A stretch of 64,000 bases of DNA, taken from positions 434,001 through 498,000 of the forward strand of contig JAEHOE010000088.1 in the NCBI GenBank assembly GCA_016858145.1, in the 5' to 3' direction. The position numbers and the translations under genes were made by a program. The stretch is from Edaphochlamys debaryana. Its lineage: Eukaryota > Chlorophyta > Chlorophyceae > Chlamydomonadales. Positions 11,163-20,795 of this stretch are shown one piece after another. Under the pieces are notes generated by a model, which had not been told where the DNA came from, searched no databases, and saw nothing but the letters and a program-made list of their open reading frames with translations. Numbering within the stretch: the stretch's first letter is position 1; each line of letters starts with the position of its first letter.

Positions 11163-14100
11163 ATGCGCAGCGGGCAGCTGCCCGCAAAGCCGCGCGACCT
11201 TGACGACTTCCTAAAAAGACTCGAGGCACAAAAGAGCTCTGCGATAAAACCCAGTGATAATTCGGCTCGCGCAAGCGGCGTCGCTCAAGCCGATGCACCC
11301 GGCAACGCCATTTCTGCCAAGCGGCAGCTCTCGGCTCCGGCTCCGGCGGACTCTGCTGCCAAGCGCCTGAACCTTGCTGCGCACCTCACGTCTTCTTTCT
11401 ATGGAGGCAAGACCACGCGACCGTCGCCCCCGGCACCGCTGGCATCGGCCGGGGCCCTCGGGGCGCCTTCCCCGACCACCACAAACAACTTACCGGCTGT
11501 CGCGGACAGCGCTCTCACACCCTCTCCAAGCAATGGACCTGCAGCCATAGCAGGCAGCCAGGCCCCCGCACCACAGCGGAGTCCCCTCGGGCACGCCAAC
11601 CCCGCCCTCGACCGCCCTACCCAACCACCACCCGCCCCGCCTCCACCGGGCCCAACCCCAACCCCGCCCCCGCCCGAGCCCGCTCCGCCACCCGAGCTGC
11701 TCCGGCCCGTGTGCTGGGGCGTGGACAGCGGCGCGGTGCCAAGGGCTGAGTTCCGTCTGCAGCAGCAGGCCTACGAGTTCTTGGACCAACAGGCCGGGAC
11801 GCGCGCGTCGGAGCGGCTGAGGTGCGGAGCTGCGGTCTGGGCTGTTCACGGCTCGCGTTGCTAGGCAATAAATCCCGTGGATGAGGTCCCAGACCCAGGG
11901 ATGTGTATATGTGTATATGTGTATATGTGTATATGTGTATATGTGTATGATAGTAAGACGTGCGTGCGTGTCGGGTCCGGTCTGTCTGGGCTGAGGGACT
12001 ACCCAGGGCGTCGCCAATCCTCGGGGGCTGGTGCCTCTCGCTTGCGCTACTTCGGGTGCGTTGACCACTCAAGACCGCCCCGACCATCCCTGCCGCCCTG
12101 CAGGGTGTTTGCCACCGAGCTGAGCGGCGACGGCAAGCGGCGGTTCCTGGTCACCTCACCCGAGCGGTGGGTCCTTCCCAAACAGGGATGGAGGATGGAG
12201 TAAAGGCGTGGGGCCGATGGGGCCGGGGCTGGAAAGGACGGCCAATACCATACAGCGTGCATGGCAAGCCCGGGGGTAGCGTCCCTCGGCTTTGAACAAA
12301 GCCGAAGGTATGGTGATATCAACTCATTCAACGCGTTATCCCGCCCCCTCAGGCTGTGGGAGGAGGATGTGGAGCCATTCTGCCGCCTGGGTGCCCCCGC
12401 CGCCTCACCCATCCCCCACGTCCCCACCATCTCCACCTCCGCCGCCGCCCCGATCCCCCCCGTCCCGCCCCACGCCTCCGCGCCCCCTCCGCCGCCCCAC
12501 CTGTACGAGATCATTCGCGCGGGCAGCGCCTGCCACCTGTACTTCGATCTTGAGTACAGCCGCGGTTGCAACCCGGATCTGGATGGGGACGCCCTGGTGG
12601 ACGAGCTCGTACAGCTGGTGGCGGAGGAGATGCATGCGGCCTTTGGGATCAGGATTCCGCTGGAGCGGATGGAAGCAGATCCACGGATCAAGGACGCGAT
12701 TGCGCACTCAGGCGGCAGCGGCCTCGGAGCCGAGCAGGGAGTGGAGGCAGAGGCAGCAACAGCGGAGGCGGGAGCAGCAGGGGGAGGGGAGATAGGGACG
12801 GGCGCCGAGGGCCCAGCGCAGGGACGGGTGCCCTCAGGGCAACTGGGAGAGGTTGGGCCGGCGGAGGGGGCTGCAGCGGGTACGGCGGCCGGCGCAGGAG
12901 CGGCGGAGGCGGCCATCAGCCCAGACCAGCGCTTCGCCGCAGGTCCCACCATGGGTCTGCGGAGCGAGGGGGCTGCCGCAGCGGGCCAGGGTGCGGAGAG
13001 CGCCTCTGCTGCCGCCAATGGCAGCCCCGCCGCCACAGGCGTCCCACAGAGCTCCTCTTGTGCTGACGGGGCCTCGGCGCCGCACGATATGCCAAGCGGC
13101 GGCGATGGGGCGATTGGAGCTTCGGGCGGAGGCCACCCTACCGCTGACGAGAGCACGAGGAGCGGGGGCGGGGAGGCGGACGCAGCGGTCGTAAGCGCGC
13201 CGCTGGAGGAGGCTGCGGCCGTCGGGTTGGGTTGCAGCAGCGGCAGCAGCAGCGGCGGCGCTGGCGGTGATGGGGATGGTGGCCCAGCGGAGGCGACTGG
13301 CGGCGGCAGCGATGGCGGCGGCGGCGGCGATGCGGGTAGAAACGGCCGCGAAGGCGAAGGAGGAGGTGGAGGAGGAGGAGGAGGAGGAGGAGGAGCAGGC
13401 GGGGGGTGCCTGGAGTGCCCCTGGGTGTGGGAGCTGGACTCCACGTCGGAGGCCAAGTTCTCGAGGCACCTGCTGCTCAGGGTGCCGCGGTGCGCCTTCC
13501 AGGTATGGACAGGGGCGGAGGGTGGAGCAGTGACACTTGGCCTTGTGGGCAGGAGGGCTTCGGAAGAGGACGAACGGGGCACCGGTACCCGCAGTGCGCA
13601 GACTCCATGGGGGGCGGAGGGTCGGGTCGGGAACTTAGCCGTCCTGCCGTGGAATTCCGTGTGCACTGAGCTGATAGCACGTCTTTCCTATCTCTCTGGC
13701 TCGCCAGGACATCTTCCACGTCGACCCCAATGCATCCTTCAACTACGTACCTCCTCCTTCCATTGACTCGTCCTTGCCCATAGTATTTTTTCCTCTGAGA
13801 GGGATTACATGGACAGGAGAGAAGGGGGCGAAGCCAAGCGGACCTGCCTCTGATGGACAGGCCTGAAACCACCCAGTACTAACCTCTTGCAACCGCCAGG
13901 ACACTGCTGCTGCTACTGCCCTTGCCCCTTGAGTCCTCCTGGCTCTTGCCCTTGCCCCCCGACCCCCCAGGACAACTTCCACGTCAACGCCTTCGTGCGC
14001 CGCCTCTTCGGCGCCATCGCCGCGCAGCCGCAGCGCTTCGCCTGCTTCTGGGTGCGGCGCTGCGGTGACCCGCAGCAGCCGCCCACGCTCTTCATCGACC

Positions 14101-16240
14101 CGGCCGTGTACACCCGCAACAGGTGGAAACTCAACGGGCGGGGGGCGGCAGGGCCTGTGGGGACTTAAGGGTTGGAGGGCGGCAGGACCTGCGACCAACC
14201 TGCGCAACAGGTGGGGGTGGCATGGGGGGGAAGAGGGCAGCAGGACCTAACAGGGCTGAGCAGGGGGACCACAGCGGTGGAGTCGCTAGGACACCGGCGG
14301 TGTACACGCGCGAAAGGTGGCGATTACAGGGGATTACAGGGGAGGGGGGCGGTTAGGACATGCAACCAACCTGCGCAACAGGTGGGGGTGGCATGGGGGA
14401 AAAAGAGAGGCGGAGGAAGGTGAGGAGCTTACGCATGCGTTGCGTGTTCACAAGGCGCGGTCGTGCCGTGTCGGTCGCACTGTACAACAGCGCCCGACGA
14501 GCAGCCCTTTCCACATACACACCAGGGCGTTCCGGCTGTACCTGTGCTCCAAGGCCGGCAAGCAGGCCGTGCTGCGCGCCACGGCACGGCACGCCGTGGC
14601 GTGCATGCTGCGCCGCAAGGGCCTGGCCACGTCAGCACTTCTGGCGGTTTCGGAGCCCGGCGGCGGCGGTGGCGGCAGCGGCGGTGCCAGCGGCGGCGGC
14701 GGCGCGAAGCTTCTGCCGCCGGTGATCGAGCGGCAGGTGGCGAGGGAGGTCTTTCTGGCGACGCTGGTGACGGCGCCGCCAGGCCGCGTTGACCGCATCC
14801 TGACCATGTACGGCGACTGCACGACAGCGGGTGGCGGCGCGGGTACGGCAGATTCCGGGCCGGCGGCATCACTGGCGAGTTACCATGCAGCTGCCGACGC
14901 GAGCGCAGTGGCCGGCGGCGGCGGCGGCGGCGGTTGGGGAGGCATCCCGAGGCTGCCGCTGCCGGGGCGGCAAGGGGCTGGAGGCGGGGTCGGGCGTGGT
15001 GGAGGCGGCGGCGGCCCCGGCCCGGGCGTGGGTGTCGTACCGTACGGCACGCCGTTCAAGTACGGCCCCTCGCCGTACCCTGACGTGGAGGCTTTCATCG
15101 AGTCCGTGTGCAACGAGGTAAGTCTCAGAGCTGCGTGAAAGCTGCGGTCTGGCCGCGCATGTTGAAATTGTTGGCTCCTACCTCTCGAGGCCACCCAACC
15201 AATCCGCAACCGCTCCGCTACTCTGTGGCTCTTGAGTACGCTGCTTTCTCCCGTTCGCTGCAGGGCGGCGTGCAGGGGCATGTGCGCAACTGGCAGTACC
15301 ACCCACCCGGCGGCGACAGTGGCGGCGGCGGCGGCAGTAGTGCTGGCGGCGGTGCTGGCGGCGGCGGCGAGGGCCGCCGCGGCGGCGTGCTCCTTCTGTC
15401 CATGAAGGACAACCGCTGGTGCGCCAATGTGGGGCGGCCGCACAAGTCAAACGGCATCTTCTACGTTGGTGAGCCTTGTGAACCGTCGCGTTGGGAGCTT
15501 GGAACGCAAAGACGAGGGCCGCGACGGTCGGTGAGCGGGTGGCCGAATGGCAGTGTCAGGGAAGGGGTACCTGCTCGACAGGCCCATCACCACCCCCTCT
15601 CGCCCTCCCACCCATTCACCTCACCCACCCCTTCCACCTCCGCCCCTCCATCCACCCCTTTCCCCCCCTCCTTCCCCCCACTCCACGCCCCCCAGTGGAC
15701 CTCCGCGCCGGCGTGTGGTGCCAGCGCTGCCACGACCCCAACTGCCGGGACTTCCGCTCCGCCCTCATGCCGCTGCCCCCCGACCTCTGGGAGCGACACC
15801 GGCCGCCCCCGCTCCTGCCGCAGGGCCCCCGCCCCGGTCCCTTGACGGGGCCCGGCTCGGAGCCCCGGCCCCCCCTGCTCCTGCCGGGCCCCGGGCCCGG
15901 ACCTGGGCCCGGGCCTGGGCCCGGCTCAAAGCCCGCACAAGCAGCCAGGCCCGAGCCCCTGCCCCGGCCGCAGCTGCCGCTGCGGCCCTCCTGGCCGCCC
16001 CCACCCCCCTCCGCGCCGCAGCCGCAGCCACTCCAGCCCCTTCAGCCACTCCAGTCGGGCTGTGCGCATGGGCAATGGCTGTGTGGGCCGGACGGGGCAC
16101 AGCAGCCGGGTGGAGCTGGAACCGGGGGAGAGGTGCGGGTGGAGGAGGAGATGGATGAGGAGGAGTACGACCGACTGTGCCTGGAGGCGCTGGACAGGCT
16201 GGAGCGGGAGATGGAGGCGGCGGGGGCGGCGGGGGGCTGA
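11163..16240 (+). CDS. PRIMPOL: PrimPol: DNA primase-polymerase (archaeo-eukaryotic primase family)
   Basis: Repriming primase/translesion polymerase acting in the nucleus and possibly organelles. Seven exons (11163-11821, 12104-12166, 12353-13502, 13971-14122, 14526-15117, 15264-15468, 15696-16240) join in phase to give about 1121 aa, roughly twice the animal length. Motif I DxE is in HLYFDLEYSRGCNPDLDG, motif II SxH in KFSRHLLLR, and motif III D in LFIDPAVYTRNR followed by AFRLYLCSKAGK. The zinc motif is formed by RWCANVGRPHKSNGIFYV and GVWCQRCHDPNCRDFRS (Cys/His/Cys/Cys). The acidic amphipathic C-terminus EEEMDEEEYDRLCLEALDRL resembles the RPA-binding tail of animal PrimPol (inference). 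The extra length comes from a Pro-rich N-terminus, about 270 residues of Ala/Gly/Glu insert between motifs I and II, and Gly-rich inserts before and after the C-terminal fold. The start at 11163 is the first ATG of the long exon. Confidence 0.93.
11901..11948. repeat. (TGTATA)n microsatellite in PrimPol intron 1
   Basis: About eight copies of the hexamer GTGTATAT lie in the intron between the first two PrimPol exons. It is a simple repeat that should be length-polymorphic. Confidence 0.9.
13708..13746 (+). other. Exon-like 39-bp copy of the PrimPol exon 4 start inside intron 3
   Basis: A CAG acceptor is followed by codons for DIFHVDPNASFNY and then a GTACCT donor. The real exon 4 at 13971 begins DNFHVNAF after CCCCAG. 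The copy is exactly 13 codons, in phase 0 and stop-free, so including it would keep the reading frame. It could be an optional mini-exon or a decaying duplication of the junction. Confidence 0.55.
14190..14399. repeat. Three diverged copies of the PrimPol exon 4 donor junction
   Basis: The real exon end GTACACCCGCAACAG|GTGG is at 14122. Related sequences recur in the intron at 14201-14215 (TGCGCAACAG|GTGGG), 14295-14320 (GTACACGCGCGAAAG|GTGG) and 14371-14386 (CTGCGCAACAG|GTGGG). The first and third are embedded in longer matching blocks, 14190-14229 and 14361-14399. Confidence 0.75.
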
Positions 16241-16459
16241 TGGGGCCGTGAGCGCGGCATGGGGCTGGGGCTGGGGCTGGGGTTAATACAGGGAGGGGGG
16301 GGAGGAGGGGAGGAGGCAGCACAGACTGTGGCGCTCGGTTGAGGGTGGTGTTGGGCCGAGGCCGTAGGCCGAAGCGGCCGTGAATTGCAAAGCTGCAGGG
16401 GCGGGGAAAAGGGAGGCGGGGAGGGAAGGGGGACACGAGGGGGAGGCGCTGTAGCGCGC

Positions 16460-19400
16460 ATGAAAACCCTTCGGCCCTTCGGGCTGTGGGACCACGACGA
16501 TTTCGCAAAGGTGGTGACGGAGGTGGTGGCAGGAGGAAGGCCGGGGCGAGCATGGGTGAGTGCCATGGGGCGAAGCGGTGGGAAAGGGGCGCACGCAGCG
16601 CACGGCCGCGCTCCTGTTACCGTTCACCTGCTGCCAGCCGCCTGACACACAGCCCCTCAGCCCTCACGCACAGGAGCTGCAGCTCCTCACACCCAGCTTG
16701 CGGACGGGTATGGAGAGGAGCAGCAGCGCTGCGGCCGACAGCAGCGGCCGGGCGTTGCGCGCAGCGGCGCAAAGGTGAGCGACGGAATGCGCAGACAGAC
16801 TAGATAGCAGCAAAGCGAGAGCCTGGCTTCAGCCCAGCTCTGAGCTTCGTCGCAGCGCGCGCAACAAATCCCCCGCCCCGCCCCTTGCTGCAGCGTTCGC
16901 GACGAAGTGGACCCGCTGGCCCCGGCGGCAGGCGAGCGCCCAGGCGCGGAGGCGCTGTCGAACCCCGCTGATGAGGTCATGAGCGCCGCTGCTGCTGCCG
17001 GCGAGGCCCGCGGGGGAGCCTCCGAGGACGGAGCCGCTGCTGCCGATGCGGCCCCCGCGTGGGGGCTGCTGCCTCCCGACGTCGTGGCGGAGGTGAGGGG
17101 CGTGGAGGGGGAGGGTCCCTGCGGGGGAGCGAGGGCCGTGGGGGAGGGGCGCCGCGTCGGACGTGGGGGGTTCGGGGCACCAACGACCCTTCGATCCTCC
17201 CCGAGCGAGCGCCGGGTGGGGCGAGAGGGGGTGCTTTGCGCGCCCGTTGGCCCGGGGGCGTTGGTGCTCGGTTGCGTCGTGGGTGGGGTGAGAGACCTGG
17301 AGGGGGAGGGCTGGGCGTGGAGGGCGGGGCTACGAGATCGGTGGCTTGATGGGTGCAGGGGGTACTCACCATTACCTGCCGCCCCTCCCATCCAGGTCTT
17401 CCTCCGCCTCGACCTCCCCTGCATGCTGCACGCGGTCCTGGCGTGCCGGAGCAGGGCGCTGGCGGCGGCGGAGCGGGGAGTGCTGCGGACCCAGCGGGTG
17501 TGCAAGGAGCAGGTGACGAGGGAGGGAGCGAGGGAGGGGTTTGGATCTTGGAAGGGGGCATCCAGTCGCTCCAAGCAGCACGCACTAAGGGAGGAAAGTG
17601 TGCCCCTTGTTTTCAGTTCAATAACCTTGCTCGCCGTTCCTCCGGCGTTCCTCGTCCAGCCAGGGCTTATGGAGGGCTTCGCTGGACCAGGTGCCTGGCC
17701 TGGCGCGTGCCCTGGCGGATGCATGGCGTCAGCAGCCGAGTCTTGCAAGCCTGATTGGGCACCTGATGATGGAAAGCCAGGACTGGTGAGACCACTGTCC
17801 ATCGGCCTCAGGGGCACGACCGGTTGCTCAGCACAGGCCTGCGGCAGACGCACGACATCGCGAGCGAGCCGACATGCGCGAGGCGAGGTTGCGCTCGCAA
17901 GGGCCATCAACGGACAACCCGGTGCTGCCGCGGTGCTTGCCTGACCTCCTCCCCCACAGCCCCCCGCTCACAGCGTTCACTGCCTGCTGACTTGCCTGAC
18001 CCACTTGCCTGACCCACCTGCCTGACTTGCCTCACCGCTCCCCCTCGCCCTGGGCCCTCTCCCACAGCCCCTCGCTCCCCGTACTCCAGCTGTTCTACGC
18101 CCTGGACCTGCTGTGGGCCCGGTACGAGCGCCGGCGGCACCTGCCGGCCTGGGTGCAGCGGGAGCGAGGGGACCCCTACCTGGCGCTGGATGAGGCGGCG
18201 GCGGAGGCGGAGGCGGCCGAGGAGGAGGCGGAGGCGGAGGAGGCGTGGGACCCCGCTGACCCCGCCTGGACCCGCCGGCGCTGGGAGGCCGCCAAGCGAA
18301 TGGCGCAGGTGAGGCCCCGAGTACAGTCTACCGGTACTTGGGTCTGGTCACTCTTCCATAGCTTGGTCGGGTCAGGCTCCAACAACCCTCTACTATTGCC
18401 TGGTCAGTCTTCCAAGACAATATCCGTCCAAGGAATCCCAGTCACCTTCCTAAGTCTACGCGTACCTCACGGCCGTCACTGACGCGGTCCCTGCCCTTCC
18501 GCGTTAACGTCCCGCGCAGAGTGCAGAGTTCCTGTGCATGTGCGGCTGCGGCGTCCTTCCCCTGAGCCCCGCCGCCCTGGCTCGCCTCCGCCGCCGCACC
18601 GGCTTCGCCCCAGCGGGCGGCGGCACGGGGCCGGGGCCGCACATCCCCCGCCTGGTGCCGGCGGACGTGGCGGCGTACAGCCCAACGGCAGGCCGGTGGG
18701 TATGTGATTATCTACTCGGCTTGCGGGTGCACGGGATGTGTGGCCATGACGGCAGACGTTACATCCTTCGTTCACTCATACCTCGAGACGTGCCCCACCC
18801 CGCCTATCTCCGCGTGCACCCCAAACCTCTCGAACAGGCTGACCGAGTGGCTATTGGGAATGCAGGACCTAATGTCTTCGGCGTATGAGGTGGATTCCGC
18901 CAGGGCCTGGGATTGGCCGCAGCGGTTCGTGCTGAAGCTCCGACGTCTTTCGCCGGCAGCCGCCGGCACCCAGCCGCCCGCCGTGTACAGCAGCGGCGGA
19001 AGCAGCGGCAGCGGCGGCGGCGGCAGCGCTGGCAAATGCAGCAGCAGCAGCGGCGGTGACAGCTCCGGCGGCAGCGGCGGCGGATTCGGTCGCGGCGGCG
19101 GCGGTATCGATCGCGGCGGCGGCAATGACGGCGGCGGCGGCGGCGGCGGTATCGGTGGCGGCGGCGCTGCGGGCCTCCTGAAGGCAGTGCAGGCCGCGCG
19201 CGACCTCTTGGGATGCCATTTGGCACACTACCAGCTCCGCTCTCAGCGCGCTCAGGTGCTCATGATTCTCCTTAGCTTGGGCGCACACCCGGCCTTTGAC
19301 AGAGCCCAGCCGCCGCCAGGCGCGCCGCCGCTGCCCAGGCTGACGGCGGCGTCGACGTCAGCGCAGATGCTGGAGGCGGCGGCGGCGTGGCGGCAGGCGC

Positions 19401-19543
19401 TGGGGGCAGCTTTCGGGGGGCTTCCCGCCATTGACGCAACCTTCACGAAGGTCGAGACCGAGCTGCACCGAATCGAAGCGGACGAGCTTGACATCAGGCA
19501 GGAGGAGCAGTCCACTGTGCGGCTGCTCCAGTCGTTCCGTTAG
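16460..19543 (+). CDS. F-box-like protein with Glu/Ala-rich and Gly-rich inserts
   Basis: Exons 16460-16555, 16674-16774, 16894-17092, 17396-17512, 18090-18308, 18520-18699 and 18974-19543 join in phase to give about 493 aa. The segment LLPPDVVAE + VFLRLDLPCMLHAVLACRS, split by an intron, fits the F-box pattern 'LPdxvlxeIfxrLdlxxllxaxxVcrxw'. That would make it an SCF ubiquitin-ligase adaptor (inference). Downstream are an acidic Ala/Glu helix (about 18190-18245), a Cys pair in FLCMCGCGVLPLSPAAL, a Gly/Ser-rich linker of about 60 residues (18990-19160) and a C-terminal Ala/Leu-rich region ending in a charged helix, EADELDIRQEEQS. No substrate-binding repeat was recognised. Exon 6's end was chosen at 18699 because it keeps the frame into the last exon. 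The family call rests on a short motif. Confidence 0.6.
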
Positions 19544-19739
19544 ATTATGCGCACACGTACGGAGGTTAGAGCCCAGAAAGCTGACCTCGCCCAGCGGAAT
19601 CTGCAGGGCTTGCTTGGGTAAGGCGGTGACAGGGGCAGGCGCCACATGCCGGGGCTGTTCTCTGCCAGCATTGGGCCTATGGTTGGGTCTAGGATGGTTT
19701 GGCAGGGAAGAAACTTGGATAGGGATTCGGATTGACAAG

Positions 19740-20490
19740 CGCTGGGCGCCCCCATGGGGGCGAAAAAGGGCTGAGCCCCTCACCCATCTGCTACGCGACC
19801 CATTCCCCGTGGTAACCGTGGGCGCACTATACTCAAACGTCCTGCTGCGCAGCGAGGTGGGCTCGCCCCCCGAGAAATAAACACAGCCGCGTGAGACGTG
19901 GCGGGATGGGATGGGAAAGCTGTGGGGGGAGATGGCTGCAGTCCTACAGTTGTGCTTCGCAATCACAACAGTGAGCCTGCTATATGCTCTAGCGTCGTCG
20001 GCGCCGTTCGCAAAGTATGGTCGCGACGGCGGACATGCGGCCATCCAGGCAAACTTTTTCACAGCCAAATAGGATAACGCTATCGGGCGGACACAGCGTA
20101 TACAACCGGTTGCCTCTTCCGAGGCAGTGCGCAACAGCGCTCGCGGCCGCCAGACCAAAACGGCGGATCGCTTATACTTGCGCGGGAAATCGCGGCCTTT
20201 GCACTACCCTTACCGCCGCGCCTGCGCCGCCGTCCACGACCTATTCATACGGCTGAGACTTCTCATCTCGCTCCCCCATCTCGTCCCGGCGGGCGAAATA
20301 AACTCAGATCCGGGACGAATTAAACTAAGGGCGGGGGGTGCCTTAGACCCCAAAAGCCCTGTCTTGCCCCTGAAGGGGCGAGCCAACCGAGCTTAAACGC
20401 GTAATTAGCAGGTTGTCGGGGGACTCGCACCCCTCGGCACAGACTTAGCTGCCCGGTCTTATCTACACGGACACCGCTGCGCAAGGTTAG
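19740..20490 (-). mobile_element. tRNA-derived SINE, copy 1, interrupted by about 550 bp
   Basis: The head (20490 to 20385, minus strand) contains a Pol III B-box-like GGGTGCGAGTCCC and a degenerate A-box. The body (19840 to 19740) matches copy 2 at 43420-43635 closely: GGTCGC.AGCAG and TATAGTGCGCCCAC blocks and the GGCGCCCC end. In copy 2 head and body are joined by about 20 bp; here about 550 bp separate them. Inside that interval, GGCTCGCCCC (19860) and GGGGCGAGCC (20375) form a 10-bp inverted pair, so the insert may be a small nested MITE. The head ends a few bases from the candidate left terminus of the 15 kb transposon. Confidence 0.65.
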
Positions 20491-20795
20491 CTAGCAACAC
20501 ACTCTGAGTACGGATTGAAAAGCGGCACGGGGCGGAAGAGGAGGAGCCGGCATGAGAGAAGGAACGCGGTGAGGGGGTTCAACGAGCCGACGGGTTGGCC
20601 CTTGGCCCTCCTTGTCAGGATTGGTGTTGGCACCATTGTCAGACACTTCATTGGACAGGCAGGCGGCCGAGAGGCACTGACGGGTAACGGCAATAATGCA
20701 AAGGGCACTGGCCAGCTGGCTTGGACACTCGCCCAACAACGGCAGAACCCGCTGACTCTTGCGGGAGGTCTGCAGGCGGGCCAACCACGCGTGCA

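Noticed and set aside
10907..11203. Upstream open frame as PrimPol N-terminus
   Set aside because: It is in another frame from the exon starting at 11163 and lacks a donor to join it.
12047..13666. Long minus-strand open frame opposite PrimPol exon 3
   Set aside because: It mirrors the GC-rich Ala/Gly/Glu insert of PrimPol; no domain and no splice logic. The plus strand explains the sequence.
20385..20490. Functional tRNA gene
   Set aside because: A/B boxes are present but no complete cloverleaf with paired acceptor stem could be drawn; the sequence continues into a SINE body shared with a second copy.
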